Positions 18,856 through 28,162 of a DNA stretch of 64,000 nucleotides are shown here, piece after piece; within the stretch, counting starts at the first letter, position 1; the number at the start of each line of letters is the position of its first letter. The notes beneath the pieces were generated by a model. It had not been told where the DNA came from and did not search any database. It saw only the letters and a program-made list of their open reading frames with translations. Source of the stretch: Algibacter lectus (GTDB lineage Bacteria; Bacteroidota; Bacteroidia; Flavobacteriales; Flavobacteriaceae); the NCBI RefSeq assembly GCF_900112395.1, contig NZ_FOLN01000005.1:282097-346096 (forward strand). The letters run 5' to 3'. A program made the translations under genes and the position numbers.

Positions 18856-20031
18856 ATGTCTGATAATAAAGTCCAAATTTTCGATACAACGCTAAGAGAT
18901 GGTGAACAAGTCCCTGGGTGTAAACTAAATACCGAGCAAAAATTAATAATAGCCGAACAGCTAGATTTTTTAGGTGTTGACATTATTGAAGCTGGTTTTC
19001 CCGTTTCGAGTCCTGGTGATTTTAAGTCGGTTGAAGAAATTTCTAAAATTGTAAAAAACGCGACCGTTTGTGGTTTAACACGCTCGGTAGAAAATGATAT
19101 AAAAGTAGCTGCCGAAGCTTTAAAATATGCTAAATTACCTAGAATACATACAGGTATTGGCACATCGGATTCTCATATTAAATTCAAATTTAAATCTACA
19201 CAAGATGATATCATAGAACGTGCCGTTAGAGCCGTTACTTATGCTAAATCTTTTGTGGAAGATGTTGAATTTTATGCTGAAGACGCAGGTAGAACTGATA
19301 ACGAATATTTAGCACGTGTTTGCGAAGCCGTTATTAAAGCTGGAGTAACAGTATTAAACATACCAGATACTACAGGCTATTGCTTACCTAGTGAATATGG
19401 TGCAAAAATTAAATACTTAAAAGAAAACGTAAAAGGTATAGACAAAGCAATTTTATCTTGTCACTGCCATAACGATTTAGGTTTAGCAACCGCAAACTCT
19501 ATAGAAGGAGTAATTAATGGTGCACGCCAAATAGAGTGTACTATTAACGGTATTGGAGAGCGTGCTGGGAACACCGCTTTAGAAGAAGTTGTTATGATTT
19601 TAAAACAACATCCATACCTAAACTTAGATACCAACATTAAAACAGAAATGCTTTATGGCTTAAGCCAATTGGTATCAGATAGTATGGGGATTTACACACA
19701 ACCTAACAAAGCCATTGTTGGTGCTAATGCTTTTGCACACAGCTCAGGAATTCACCAAGATGGTGTGATTAAAAATCGTGAAACTTACGAAATTATCGAT
19801 CCTAAAGATGTTGGTGTAACAGAATCTGCTATTGTATTAACAGCCCGTAGCGGTCGTGCAGCACTAGCTTACAGAGCCAAAAATGTTGGCTACGAGTTAA
19901 CAAAACTTCAATTAGACGTGATTTATACAAATTTCTTAGATTACGCCGATAAGAAAAAAGAAGTTGTAGATAGCGATATCCATAAAATAATAGAAAGCAG
20001 TAAAATTTATAACGAAATTGTTTCGTCGTAA
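18856..20031 (+). CDS. leuA: 2-isopropylmalate synthase, short form
   Basis: Condenses 2-ketoisovalerate with acetyl-CoA, the first step of leucine synthesis. Visible are the [12 protein letters not shown] motif (about residues 9-20), the metal-binding [11 protein letters not shown] (about 200-210) and [10 protein letters not shown] with its second-shell His/Asp. At 391 residues it ends shortly after the catalytic and linker parts and lacks the ~120-residue C-terminal leucine-binding domain of E. coli-type LeuA, so classical feedback inhibition cannot act through this chain. leuB follows 54 bp downstream; leuC and leuD are absent from the window. A homocitrate or related synthase is less likely next to leuB. 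Confidence 0.9.
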   Translation: MSDNKVQIFDTTLRDGEQVPGCKLNTEQKLIIAEQLDFLGVDIIEAGFPVSSPGDFKSVEEISKIVKNATVCGLTRSVENDIKVAAEALKYAKLPRIHTGIGTSDSHIKFKFKSTQDDIIERAVRAVTYAKSFVEDVEFYAEDAGRTDNEYLARVCEAVIKAGVTVLNIPDTTGYCLPSEYGAKIKYLKENVKGIDKAILSCHCHNDLGLATANSIEGVINGARQIECTINGIGERAGNTALEEVVMILKQHPYLNLDTNIKTEMLYGLSQLVSDSMGIYTQPNKAIVGANAFAHSSGIHQDGVIKNRETYEIIDPKDVGVTESAIVLTARSGRAALAYRAKNVGYELTKLQLDVIYTNFLDYADKKKEVVDSDIHKIIESSKIYNEIVSS

Positions 20032-20085
20032 TTCAAAAGTAACGCCCTACGCCTAACCTTTGGTAAAAATATAAATACCTAACAC

Positions 20086-21204
20086 ATGAAATTAAATATA
20101 GCCGTATTGCCAGGCGATGGAATTGGCCCAGAGGTCACCGCGCAAGCCGTAAAGGTATTAAAAGCCATTGCTATGGATTTTAATCACATATTTACTTTCA
20201 ACCATGGTTTAGTGGGCGCAGGTGCCATAGACAAAACGGGGAATCCGTTGCCACAAGAAACCATCGATATTTGTAAAAAAGCCGATGCCGTACTTTTTGG
20301 AGCCATTGGCCGTACCTCTTTCGATTTAGATCCGAATGCAAAAATACGTCCAGAACAAGGCTTATTAGGCATCCGTAAAGAATTAGGCTTACATACAAAC
20401 ATACGCCCAGTAATAGCTTACGAAGATTTGCTAAGCAAGTCGTCCCTAAAAGTGAAGCAAATTAAAGATGTAGATATCTTAATTTATCGCGAACTTACAG
20501 GTGGTATTTATTTTGGCGATCGTACGCTAAGCGAAGATGGCAACACAGCAACCGATACTTGTACCTATAACAGATACGAAATCGAGCGCATAGCACATGC
20601 CGCATTTAAAGCTGCGCAAGCCAGAAAAAAGAAAATTACACTTGTAGATAAAGCAAACGTTTTAGAAAGCTCACGCCTTTGGAGACGTATCGTGCAAGAA
20701 ATTGCACCACAATATCCAGATGTAAAATTAAAATACATGTATATTGATAATGCTGCTATGGAACTCATTATCAACCCAAGACAATTTGATGTTATTTTAA
20801 CCGAAAATATGTTTGGCGATATCCTTTCCGAAGAAGCCAGTGTTATTGTAGGTTCAATTGGCCTATTGGCATCGGCATCATTAGGCGACAAATACGCCAT
20901 GTTCGAGCCTATTCACGGCGCTTACACCAAAGCAGCCAACAAAGGCATTGCAAACCCAATAGCATCAATTTTATCGGCCGCTATGCTGTTAGATCACTTT
21001 GGTTTAGACGAAGAAGCTAACCGTGTTCGCGAAGGTGTCGACAAATCATTAAAATTACATATTACAACACCCGATTTAAATAACAAATACGATAACATTA
21101 GCACCACCAAGGTTGGAGATTTCATCGAAGATTTTATAAACAATCCCGACGAAACCAATCTAAACTTTACCAACATACACTTGGGGCAATCTACTATTAT
21201 TTAA
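20086..21204 (+). CDS. leuB: 3-isopropylmalate dehydrogenase
   Basis: The NAD-dependent oxidative decarboxylase of leucine synthesis, 372 residues. Family motifs: AVLPGDGIGPEVTAQAVKVL at the N-terminus, RELTGGIYFGDR around residue 130, the catalytic Lys/Asp region TLVDKANVLESSRLW, and NMFGDILSEEASVIVGSIGLLASASL. The full length matches the family. Likely co-transcribed with leuA, with a terminator 34 bp past its stop. Confidence 0.96.
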   Translation: MKLNIAVLPGDGIGPEVTAQAVKVLKAIAMDFNHIFTFNHGLVGAGAIDKTGNPLPQETIDICKKADAVLFGAIGRTSFDLDPNAKIRPEQGLLGIRKELGLHTNIRPVIAYEDLLSKSSLKVKQIKDVDILIYRELTGGIYFGDRTLSEDGNTATDTCTYNRYEIERIAHAAFKAAQARKKKITLVDKANVLESSRLWRRIVQEIAPQYPDVKLKYMYIDNAAMELIINPRQFDVILTENMFGDILSEEASVIVGSIGLLASASLGDKYAMFEPIHGAYTKAANKGIANPIASILSAAMLLDHFGLDEEANRVREGVDKSLKLHITTPDLNNKYDNISTTKVGDFIEDFINNPDETNLNFTNIHLGQSTII

Positions 21205-21237
21205 TTATTTTAGTTAGAGTATCTAAAACCCATACCA

Positions 21238-21268
21238 AGCGCATTTTTTTTTAAAGTGCGCTTTTTTT
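21238..21268 (+). terminator. intrinsic terminator after leuB
   Basis: AGCGCA...TGCGCT stem with an AT-rich inner part (ATTT/AAAG) and a TTTTTTTAT tail on the plus strand. Confidence 0.75.
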
Positions 21269-21283
21269 ATACCATTTTTTTCG

Positions 21284-21393
21284 GGGCGTTACCCAAGGGT
21301 CGGGCTTTCCGCAGTCGCTTTTTTGTGTTGCAATAGGTGCAACAACACAAAAAGAGCTCCAACAATGCTGCAATCCCTAACGCAAGTATCCGC
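21284..21393. repeat. dispersed palindromic repeat element, copy A
   Basis: Starts GGGCGTTACCCAAGGGTCGG and ends CAATCCCTAACGCA plus AGTATCCGC. The ends share GCGTTA/TAACGC in inverted orientation. Inside is a strong hairpin: TTTTTGTGTTG pairs CAACACAAAAA around a 12-nt loop. Related copies are at 37852-37944 and 31512-31648. It is intergenic, between leuB and an SBF transporter gene. Confidence 0.75.
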
Positions 21394-21473
21394 TAAGGTT
21401 CTAGAACAAGTATTAAGTAATTGTTTCTTTGTAGAAATCTACACTTGCAAAACAGAATATACGGTATAAAACC

Positions 21474-22442
21474 CTAATCTTCCCGTTTAGACAATCGTGT
21501 TGCTATTATGGTAATAATTAATATTTGCGACGCATGAAACAGCATTAAAGGCAATAAAACAATACCAATAGAAGCCATATTCCCAAATATAATTTTAGAA
21601 AACACCGTACCATGTACTAAAGATTTCTTGGTGCCGCAAAACTGCGCCGTAATCTGGTCTTCCTTGTTAAAATTCATTTTTCTAGATAAGAAACCGATCA
21701 AAACAAAAATAATAAAAAACAGCACTAACACAACTACAAAAAGCAATAACAAATCGAATACCGAAACCGAACTAAATATGTTTCCTGTAAAAGATTCAGC
21801 AAAACTCTTGTAAATAATAAGCAGAATAATAGATTTATCAAAAAGCGTAAGTTTCGCACTATGCTTTTGAACAAAGGCTCCAAAATAGCGCTGTAACCCA
21901 AGCCCTAAAACAACAGGTAAAATAATTTGAACAATAAGCTTAATGTAAATAGCCGTAAAGTCAAAATCGGTTTGAGCATCATTAACAAAAAGCCCCATCC
22001 AGAGTGGCGTTAAAGCAACACCAATAATACCAGAAATACTAGCATTAAAAATAGCAGCAGGTATATTGCCTTTTGCCATAGACACCATAACCACAGATGA
22101 TGACACGGTAGACGGCAACGCTGCTAAAAAAAAGAACGCCAACCAAATGGTTTCTTGAGCCTCATTTTGTACTAACGGACGCAAAGCAAGTACTAACATC
22201 GGGAAAATTAAAAACGTAGCACTTTGCACTAACACATGTAGCTTCCAGTTTTTAAGTCCTGCTTTTAGCTTTGCCGGACTCAACTTAAGCCCGTAAAAAA
22301 AGAATATAAGAGAAATTCCTATCGCACTAATCGTGTCGATAGGAATTTTGCTTTCACTTACGCCCCATTGCGGGAAAAAATAAGCGAATATTATAACAAC
22401 AATAATAGATAAAACAAATTTATCAATTTTAATTTTCTGCAT
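21474..22442 (-). CDS. bile acid:sodium symporter family protein (YfeH-like)
   Basis: A 322-residue membrane protein with about ten helices, a second SBF-superfamily member in this window but of the YfeH/PSE branch: IDTISAIGISLIFFFYGLKL near the N-terminus, ALPSTVSSSVVMVSMAKGNI in the middle and FCGTKKSLVHGTVFSKIIFG near the C-terminus are typical. The substrate is unknown. It is convergent with leuB, separated by repeat A, and stands alone. Confidence 0.87.
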   Translation of the reverse strand: MQKIKIDKFVLSIIVVIIFAYFFPQWGVSESKIPIDTISAIGISLIFFFYGLKLSPAKLKAGLKNWKLHVLVQSATFLIFPMLVLALRPLVQNEAQETIWLAFFFLAALPSTVSSSVVMVSMAKGNIPAAIFNASISGIIGVALTPLWMGLFVNDAQTDFDFTAIYIKLIVQIILPVVLGLGLQRYFGAFVQKHSAKLTLFDKSIILLIIYKSFAESFTGNIFSSVSVFDLLLLFVVVLVLFFIIFVLIGFLSRKMNFNKEDQITAQFCGTKKSLVHGTVFSKIIFGNMASIGIVLLPLMLFHASQILIITIIATRLSKRED

Positions 22443-22550
22443 CTTTAAAATTATAAAATACGATACAATATTAATATAGTTAAGTGTTTAAGAATAACAT
22501 TTTAAGAAAACAAGTTCTTCAAAATAAATCTAACTTTTATTAGCAAAGCT

Positions 22551-23102
22551 CTATTTCGAATTAAGATTTATAATTTCTTCTACAAAACTGTTATAATCAA
22601 ATCTTCTTTCTAAAACTATACTTTGTAATACCTCATAATCGTTCAGTTTCTGAGCAATTTTTTTCTTGTTTTTCAGTTTTCTAAAGCCAAAAACCTTAAA
22701 CATAACAAACTTATTGTCAAAATCTAACAACAAAATAGGGCTTTTCAAAGAATTTGAACTTTCTTCTGTAGTTTCGAATAAGGTAAACCTACCTTCATCT
22801 ATTAATTTAGCAAATTTATAGTTACCAAAACCGCCTATTTTTTTTATAAATCTTTTTAGATAAAGTTCTTCTTTAACCTTGTAGCCTTCAATTAAATCAG
22901 GTGTTAAATGCTCCGTAGAGCCATCCATACTTTTCTTGAATTTAACACTATCAAAAGAAATACTTTTAGTTTTAACAAATCCCTGAATAGTATCTGTTTT
23001 AGTAAATACTGATGCTTTAATCCAATTACCATTTTCTTGTGAAAACGTTATTTGTGTGAAAAATATAAATAATAAAACAACTGTTCTAAACATTATTTTC
23101 AT
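22551..23102 (-). CDS. secreted hypothetical protein (183 aa)
   Basis: A signal peptide (residues about 1-22, ending ITFSQ) and a mature domain with alternating beta strands (IQGFVKTKSISFDSVKFKK, FTLFETTEESSNSLKSPILLLDF) and a basic KLKNKKKIAQKL segment. This pattern is seen in uncharacterised Bacteroidota periplasmic proteins. No catalytic motif. It lies 46 bp after argH on the same strand, with no terminator seen between, so read-through is possible, but its function probably differs from arginine synthesis. Confidence 0.6.
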   Translation of the reverse strand: MKIMFRTVVLLFIFFTQITFSQENGNWIKASVFTKTDTIQGFVKTKSISFDSVKFKKSMDGSTEHLTPDLIEGYKVKEELYLKRFIKKIGGFGNYKFAKLIDEGRFTLFETTEESSNSLKSPILLLDFDNKFVMFKVFGFRKLKNKKKIAQKLNDYEVLQSIVLERRFDYNSFVEEIINLNSK

Positions 23103-23148
23103 AAATTGTATAAACTAGAAACAATAATAAAATGCGTTCCGACTAAAA

Positions 23149-24423
23149 TTAAACAGGGAACTTAGCACGAATTTTATCTAAACATAAGTTATGGATACTT
23201 CCGGCATGTGTGTGCTTTTTAGAGGTGTCAGGGACGTAAGTACCATCTTGCACCTGTCCGCCAATTTTTTGATAAGCCTCTCTAAAACTTTGTCCTTCTA
23301 CAACCAAAGTATTTATATTATCAACTGTGAAAAGGTATTTATATAAATCGCTATTTACATCAACGTCTTTCACTATAATTTGCTGAATAGAATAGTTAAA
23401 AATATCCAAGATATCTTTTAATTCTTCGAAAGCAGCAATCATGTTTTCTTTCAATAATTGGTAATCTCTGTGGTATCCACTTGGTAAATTATTGGTTATT
23501 AAAACCATTTCACCTTGTAAGGCTTGTATTTTATTACACTTACCTCTAATTAACTCAAAAACATCTGGATTTTTCTTGTGTGGCATAATGCTACTTCCCG
23601 TTGTTAATTCGTCTGGAAAAGAAATAAACCCAAAATTCTGACTCATATATAAACAGGTATCCATTGCAAAACGAGACAGTGTGTTACACAAACTACCTAG
23701 AGCCATAGCAATAGTACGTTCGTTTTTACCACGGCCCATTTGTGCTGCAACCACATTGTATTTAAGTGTTGCAAAACCCATTTCTTTAGTCGTTAATTCT
23801 CTATCGATAGGAAAAGAGCTTCCGTAACCAGCAGCCGAACCTAACGGATTTTGATCTACCGTTTTTATAGCAGCATCTAACAGAAACACGTCATCAATCA
23901 TTAATTCTGCGTATGCAGAAAACCACAACCCAAAAGATGATGGCATAGCTACTTGCAAGTGCGTATAGCCAGGTAAAACCTTATCTTTATAAGTATCAGC
24001 TAAATCTAAAAGTGTATTAAAAAACGTTTTAGTTTTATCTTTTATAACACTCAAATTATCTTTATAATATAAATGGCATGCCACTAAAACCTGATCGTTT
24101 CTAGAACGCGCTGTGTGTATTTTTTTTCCAACTTCACCTAAAGATTTGGTAAGCTCGAATTCAATTTTAGAGTGTACATCTTCAAACTGTGCATCGATAA
24201 CAAAAGTACCATCTTCAATTTGTTCTTCTAAAACTTTTAAACCTCGTAACAAATCGACTAACTCTTCAACAGAAATAATTCCGATTTTTTGAAGCATTTT
24301 AGCATGTGCACGCGATGCAATTACATCGTACTTTGCAATATGAATATCAATTTCTCTATCGTTTCCAACAGTAAATTGCTCTATTTTTTTATCTATTGAA
24401 ATACCTTTATCCCACAACTTCAT
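23149..24423 (-). CDS. argH: argininosuccinate lyase
   Basis: Final step of arginine synthesis: argininosuccinate to arginine and fumarate. 424 residues. The lyase signature GSSIMPHKKNPD (about residues 277-288) and SRNDQVLVACHLYYKD and GYTHLQVAMP segments are present. It is the last arg gene of the minus-strand cluster; an 82-bp gap with an 18-bp repeat separates it from argE. Confidence 0.96.
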   Translation of the reverse strand: MKLWDKGISIDKKIEQFTVGNDREIDIHIAKYDVIASRAHAKMLQKIGIISVEELVDLLRGLKVLEEQIEDGTFVIDAQFEDVHSKIEFELTKSLGEVGKKIHTARSRNDQVLVACHLYYKDNLSVIKDKTKTFFNTLLDLADTYKDKVLPGYTHLQVAMPSSFGLWFSAYAELMIDDVFLLDAAIKTVDQNPLGSAAGYGSSFPIDRELTTKEMGFATLKYNVVAAQMGRGKNERTIAMALGSLCNTLSRFAMDTCLYMSQNFGFISFPDELTTGSSIMPHKKNPDVFELIRGKCNKIQALQGEMVLITNNLPSGYHRDYQLLKENMIAAFEELKDILDIFNYSIQQIIVKDVDVNSDLYKYLFTVDNINTLVVEGQSFREAYQKIGGQVQDGTYVPDTSKKHTHAGSIHNLCLDKIRAKFPV

Positions 24424-24442
24424 CTTAATACTTTTTTTTCTG

Positions 24443-24460
24443 TTTCCGCGAAAGCGAAAA
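24443..24460 (-). repeat. 18-bp CG-rich dispersed repeat, copy 2
   Basis: TTTCCGCGAAAGCGAAAA on the plus strand is the exact reverse complement of 14025-14042. It is in the argE-argH spacer. Confidence 0.7.
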
Positions 24461-24505
24461 TCTATTATTTTAAAGAAAGAAGAACAATCTACTTTCCGTT
24501 TTTTT

Positions 24506-25576
24506 TTATTTTACGATAACCTTATCTAGTAATTTAATATACAAATCGACACCTTCTACTATTTCATGTAAATGAATAAATTCATCCGCTGAATGCGAAC
24601 GCGTACTATCTCCAGGCCCTAGTTTTAAAGATGGACACGTTAATGTGGCTTGATCTGATAATGTTGGCGAACCATAAGTAGATCGTCCCATTTCGATACC
24701 TGCTTTCACTAAATCGTGATCCATTGGAATACAAGATGAATTTAAACGTAAACTACGAGGCGTAATACTTGTACATGGCGATTTTTCTTGTAAAATCTCA
24801 GCGATTTCTGTATTGGTATATGCATCGTTTACACGTACATCGACAACCAAATCTACATGGCCAGGCACCACATTATGCTGAGATCCTGCATTAATTTGTG
24901 TTACCGTTAACTTCACATCACCTAAAGCTTCAGAACCTTTTTCGAACTTAAAATCTTTAAACCATTGTAAAACTTCTATGGTGTTATAAATAGAATTATT
25001 ATCGTTTGGATGTGCCGCATGACTTGGCGTTCCAGCTACAACAGCATCAAAAACCACAAGTCCTTTTTCAGCTACAGCTAAATTCATTAAAGTCGGTTCG
25101 CCTACAATAGCCACATCAACGTGTGGTATTACAGCCAACATACTATTTAAACCATTTGGCCCGCTGCTTTCTTCTTCCGCGGAAGCGACAATAACCAAAT
25201 TGTATTTTAAATTATCATGATTGTAAAAATGAGTAAACGTCGCAATTAAAGATACCAAACATCCTCCAGCGTCATTACTTCCTAAACCGTATAATTTACC
25301 ATCTTCTACAATGGCTTTAAAAGGATCTTTGGTATATGCTGAATTTGGTTTTACGGTATCGTGATGTGAGTTTAAAAGTAATGTTGGTTTACTCTCATCA
25401 AAATGTTTGTTTACTGCCCAAACATTATTTTGTGTACGTTTAAAATCAATATTATAACGCTTAAACCAATCTTCGATATGTAACGCCGTTGGATCCTCTT
25501 CCGAAGAAAAAGACTGTGTTTCTATCAGCTTTTTTAAAAGTAAAATGGCATCATTTGTTAAATCTTGCTGCGTCAT
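24506..25576 (-). CDS. argE: M20 family N-acylornithine/N-acylcitrulline deacylase (ArgE-type)
   Basis: A 356-residue M20 metallohydrolase. Metal ligands sit in LLNSHHDTVKP (about residues 72-82), GSNDAGG and AEEESSGPNG, with SHSADEFIHL near the end. Between argB and argH it should remove the acyl group from acylcitrulline (product of ArgF') to give citrulline, or act on acylornithine. Given the argF' evidence the acyl group may be succinyl. It is 2 bp downstream of argB, so translation is probably coupled. Confidence 0.88.
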   Translation of the reverse strand: MTQQDLTNDAILLLKKLIETQSFSSEEDPTALHIEDWFKRYNIDFKRTQNNVWAVNKHFDESKPTLLLNSHHDTVKPNSAYTKDPFKAIVEDGKLYGLGSNDAGGCLVSLIATFTHFYNHDNLKYNLVIVASAEEESSGPNGLNSMLAVIPHVDVAIVGEPTLMNLAVAEKGLVVFDAVVAGTPSHAAHPNDNNSIYNTIEVLQWFKDFKFEKGSEALGDVKLTVTQINAGSQHNVVPGHVDLVVDVRVNDAYTNTEIAEILQEKSPCTSITPRSLRLNSSCIPMDHDLVKAGIEMGRSTYGSPTLSDQATLTCPSLKLGPGDSTRSHSADEFIHLHEIVEGVDLYIKLLDKVIVK

Positions 25577-25578
25577 TT

Positions 25579-26358
25579 TTATAAAGTTATTTTTGTAAAA
25601 TTATCATTTTCTTGGGTTAACATTTCTGTATTCCCCATGTTTATTGTGCTAACGCCATTTTTTAAAGCAGCAAAGCAGTTTTCTAGTTTTGGTAACATAC
25701 CATCGGCAATAATACCTTTTGCTAACAAATCTTGGTACAGGTTGGTATCAATATGTTTAACAACCGATTTTTTGTCGTTAATGTCTTCTAAAACCCCGTT
25801 TAATTCAAAACAATAATAAATAGATGTATCGTATAATTTACTCATTCCAATAGCCACTTGAGACGTTATAGTATCGGCATTTGTGTTTAATAATTGCCCA
25901 TTACCATCGTGAGTAATAGCACAAAATACCGGTGTAAAATCGGCTTGAATTAATTTATCTATAGAGTCGTGAGCGACGCTTTCTACATCGCCAACAAAAC
26001 CAAAATCAATATCTTTCACAGGGCGTTTAACCGATTGAATACTATTAATATCTGCACCTGTTAATCCAATAGCATTGCTATTTAAAGCCTGAAGTTTGGC
26101 AACAACATTTTTGTTAACCAAGCCACCATAAACCATAGTTATCACCTCTAAAGTTTCGGCATCGGTAATACGTCTGCCATTTACCATTTGAGACTCAATT
26201 CCTAATTTTGATGCTATATGTGTAGCGCGTTTACCACCACCATGCACTAAGATTTTCTTACCTTCCAAATTAGCAAACAACTTTAGAAAAGCTTGTAATG
26301 AGGTTTCGTCTTCAATGATATTACCTCCTATTTTTATAATTGATAATTTTTCTTTCAT
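25579..26358 (-). CDS. argB: N-acetyl/N-succinyl-glutamate kinase
   Basis: Phosphorylates the acylated glutamate, second step of arginine synthesis. 259 residues, amino-acid kinase fold: IKIGGNIIEDE at the N-terminus, ILVHGGGKRATHIASKLGI at about residues 36-54, and GLTGADINSIQ. It abuts argF' (stop and start adjacent) and argE (2 bp). In Bacteroidota with a succinyl pathway the substrate is N-succinylglutamate; that follows from the neighbour, not from this sequence. Confidence 0.93.
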   Translation of the reverse strand: MKEKLSIIKIGGNIIEDETSLQAFLKLFANLEGKKILVHGGGKRATHIASKLGIESQMVNGRRITDAETLEVITMVYGGLVNKNVVAKLQALNSNAIGLTGADINSIQSVKRPVKDIDFGFVGDVESVAHDSIDKLIQADFTPVFCAITHDGNGQLLNTNADTITSQVAIGMSKLYDTSIYYCFELNGVLEDINDKKSVVKHIDTNLYQDLLAKGIIADGMLPKLENCFAALKNGVSTINMGNTEMLTQENDNFTKITL

Positions 26359-27297
26359 CTATAAGTTTTCTAAAATCTTCTTGAGTACTAATTGCGCTGC
26401 AAATGTTCTATTATTTGCTTGTTGAATCACTAAAGAGCTATCACTATCTAAAACAGCATCTTCCACAATTAAGTTTCGTCTAACTGGTAAACAGTGCATA
26501 AATTTAGCTTCACCAATTTTCTCTTTGGTAATCATCCATTCCGGATCAATATTATCAACTAAACCATAATCTTCATAAGAACTCCAGTTTTTTGTGTAAA
26601 CAAAATCGGCATCTTTAAAAGCATCTTCTTGATTGTGATAAATTGGCGTATCGCCCGTAATTCCCGGGTTTAAATTATAACCTTCTGGATTTGCAATTAC
26701 AAACTCCACATCCATTTTTCTCATGGCTTGCGTAAAACTATTTGCAACCGCATGTGGCAACGCTTTAACGTGTGGCGCCCAACTTAACACAACTTTTGGT
26801 TTAGACACTTTAGCGTGCTCTGCAATAGTAATAGCATCGGTTAAACCTTGTAATGGATGACCTGTAGCACTTTCCATACTTATAACAGGCACTGATGCAA
26901 ACTTTTTAAAAGACTCTAAAACATATTCACTTTCGTCCAATGCTCTATCGGTTAAACTTGGAAATGCACGAACTGCAATAATATCGCAATATTGAGATAT
27001 CACAGCGGCAGCTTCTTTTATGTGTTCCGCTGTACTACCATTCATAACAGTGCCATCTCCAAACTCAATTCCCCAAGCATCGCCAGAAACATTCATTACA
27101 ATAGGATTCATTCCTAAATTTAAAGCCGCTTTTTGCGTGCTTAAACGTGTACGCAAACTAGAATTAAAAAACAATAAACCTAAGGTTTTGTTTTTTCCTA
27201 ATTCAATGCCTTGTAACGGGTTTTCCTTTAAGGCTTTCGCTTCTTCAATCCAAGTATGGATGTTATCGATATCGTTAATGGATGTGTAATGTTTCAT
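26359..27297 (-). CDS. argF': N-succinyl/N-acetyl-ornithine carbamoyltransferase (ArgF')
   Basis: A transcarbamylase acting on acylated ornithine, making acylcitrulline. 312 residues. Carbamoyl-phosphate loop NSSLRTRLS at 45-53 (unlike the STRT of classical OTCase), VMNVSGDAWGIEFGDG, and HCLPVRRN near the C-terminus are features of the Xanthomonas/Bacteroides branch. As I recall, the residue before the EH pair sets acyl specificity: Pro90 in the Bacteroides succinyl enzyme and Glu92 in the Xanthomonas acetyl enzyme. Here it is Ala90 (GSTAEHIKEA), which argues for succinylornithine. Directly upstream of argB. Confidence 0.92.
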   Translation of the reverse strand: MKHYTSINDIDNIHTWIEEAKALKENPLQGIELGKNKTLGLLFFNSSLRTRLSTQKAALNLGMNPIVMNVSGDAWGIEFGDGTVMNGSTAEHIKEAAAVISQYCDIIAVRAFPSLTDRALDESEYVLESFKKFASVPVISMESATGHPLQGLTDAITIAEHAKVSKPKVVLSWAPHVKALPHAVANSFTQAMRKMDVEFVIANPEGYNLNPGITGDTPIYHNQEDAFKDADFVYTKNWSSYEDYGLVDNIDPEWMITKEKIGEAKFMHCLPVRRNLIVEDAVLDSDSSLVIQQANNRTFAAQLVLKKILENL

Positions 27298-27396
27298 TTT
27301 TTAAACTTATTTTTTAAAACTTCTTGGTTTCGAAAACCCCAAAAAGTCTTGTACTTTAATTATTTATTTCAGGCTACATTCACCTAAAAATTTTCA

Positions 27397-28161
27397 CTAT
27401 TTTATTTTAGTAAAGGGCACTTTATTATCAAAAGCGTTGGTTATAAAATCGTCTTCCAAACCGTTTACAATCCAAGTTTCTATATTAGCTTTCTTGGTAA
27501 CAGCAGCAGCTTCAATTTTAGACTCCATACCTCCACTTCCGTGGGAAGATTTAGAATTTACCACTTGAGCTCTCAAACCATCAAAGTCGGTAACCTCAGC
27601 AATAGTTTCAGGCACACCTTTCTCTATAGACTCTTTTGTATAAATCCCATTAGTATTAGTCGCTATTACAAGTAAATCCACCTCCAAAAGAGAAGCTGTT
27701 AAAGCAGCTAATTTATCGTTATCACCAAATTTAATCTCATCGGTAGCTACGGTATCATTTTCATTGATAATAGGAATGTAATTGTTTTGCACCAAAACAT
27801 TTATGGTGTTTACAATATTGGTTTTACTTTCCTGTTTTTCAAAATCGGAATACGATAATAAACACTGAGATGTTAATAAACCGTATTCTCTAAAAATTTC
27901 TTGGTAAATACGAATTAAATGTGGCTGACCAATAGATGCCAAGGCTTGTTTTACAAAAACATCTTCCTGCTTACTTTCTAACTTTACAAACTGTTTTGCT
28001 ACAGCTATTGCGCCAGAACTTACAATAATAAACTCGCAAGTATCTTGAAGTTTTGCTATTTGATTGGCAACATCTTCAATTTTACCACGGGAAATATTGT
28101 TGGTCTCTTTGGTAAGTGTATTAGATCCTATTTTTAATAAAATTCGTTTCTTTTTCTGCAT
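27397..28161 (-). CDS. proB: glutamate 5-kinase
   Basis: First step of proline synthesis: phosphorylates glutamate. About 254 residues, amino-acid kinase domain only, with no PUA domain. Motifs: RILLKIGSNTLT, FIIVSSGAIAVAKQF, NENDTVATDEIKFGDNDKLAA and SSHGSGGMESKIEAA. The frame is open further upstream to 28272 inside proA, but the ATG at 28161 begins 1 nt after the proA TAG and precedes the first conserved residues, so I choose it; ATG 28185 is an alternative. Translational coupling with proA is likely. Confidence 0.92.
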   Translation of the reverse strand: MQKKKRILLKIGSNTLTKETNNISRGKIEDVANQIAKLQDTCEFIIVSSGAIAVAKQFVKLESKQEDVFVKQALASIGQPHLIRIYQEIFREYGLLTSQCLLSYSDFEKQESKTNIVNTINVLVQNNYIPIINENDTVATDEIKFGDNDKLAALTASLLEVDLLVIATNTNGIYTKESIEKGVPETIAEVTDFDGLRAQVVNSKSSHGSGGMESKIEAAAVTKKANIETWIVNGLEDDFITNAFDNKVPFTKIK

Positions 28162-28162
28162 G

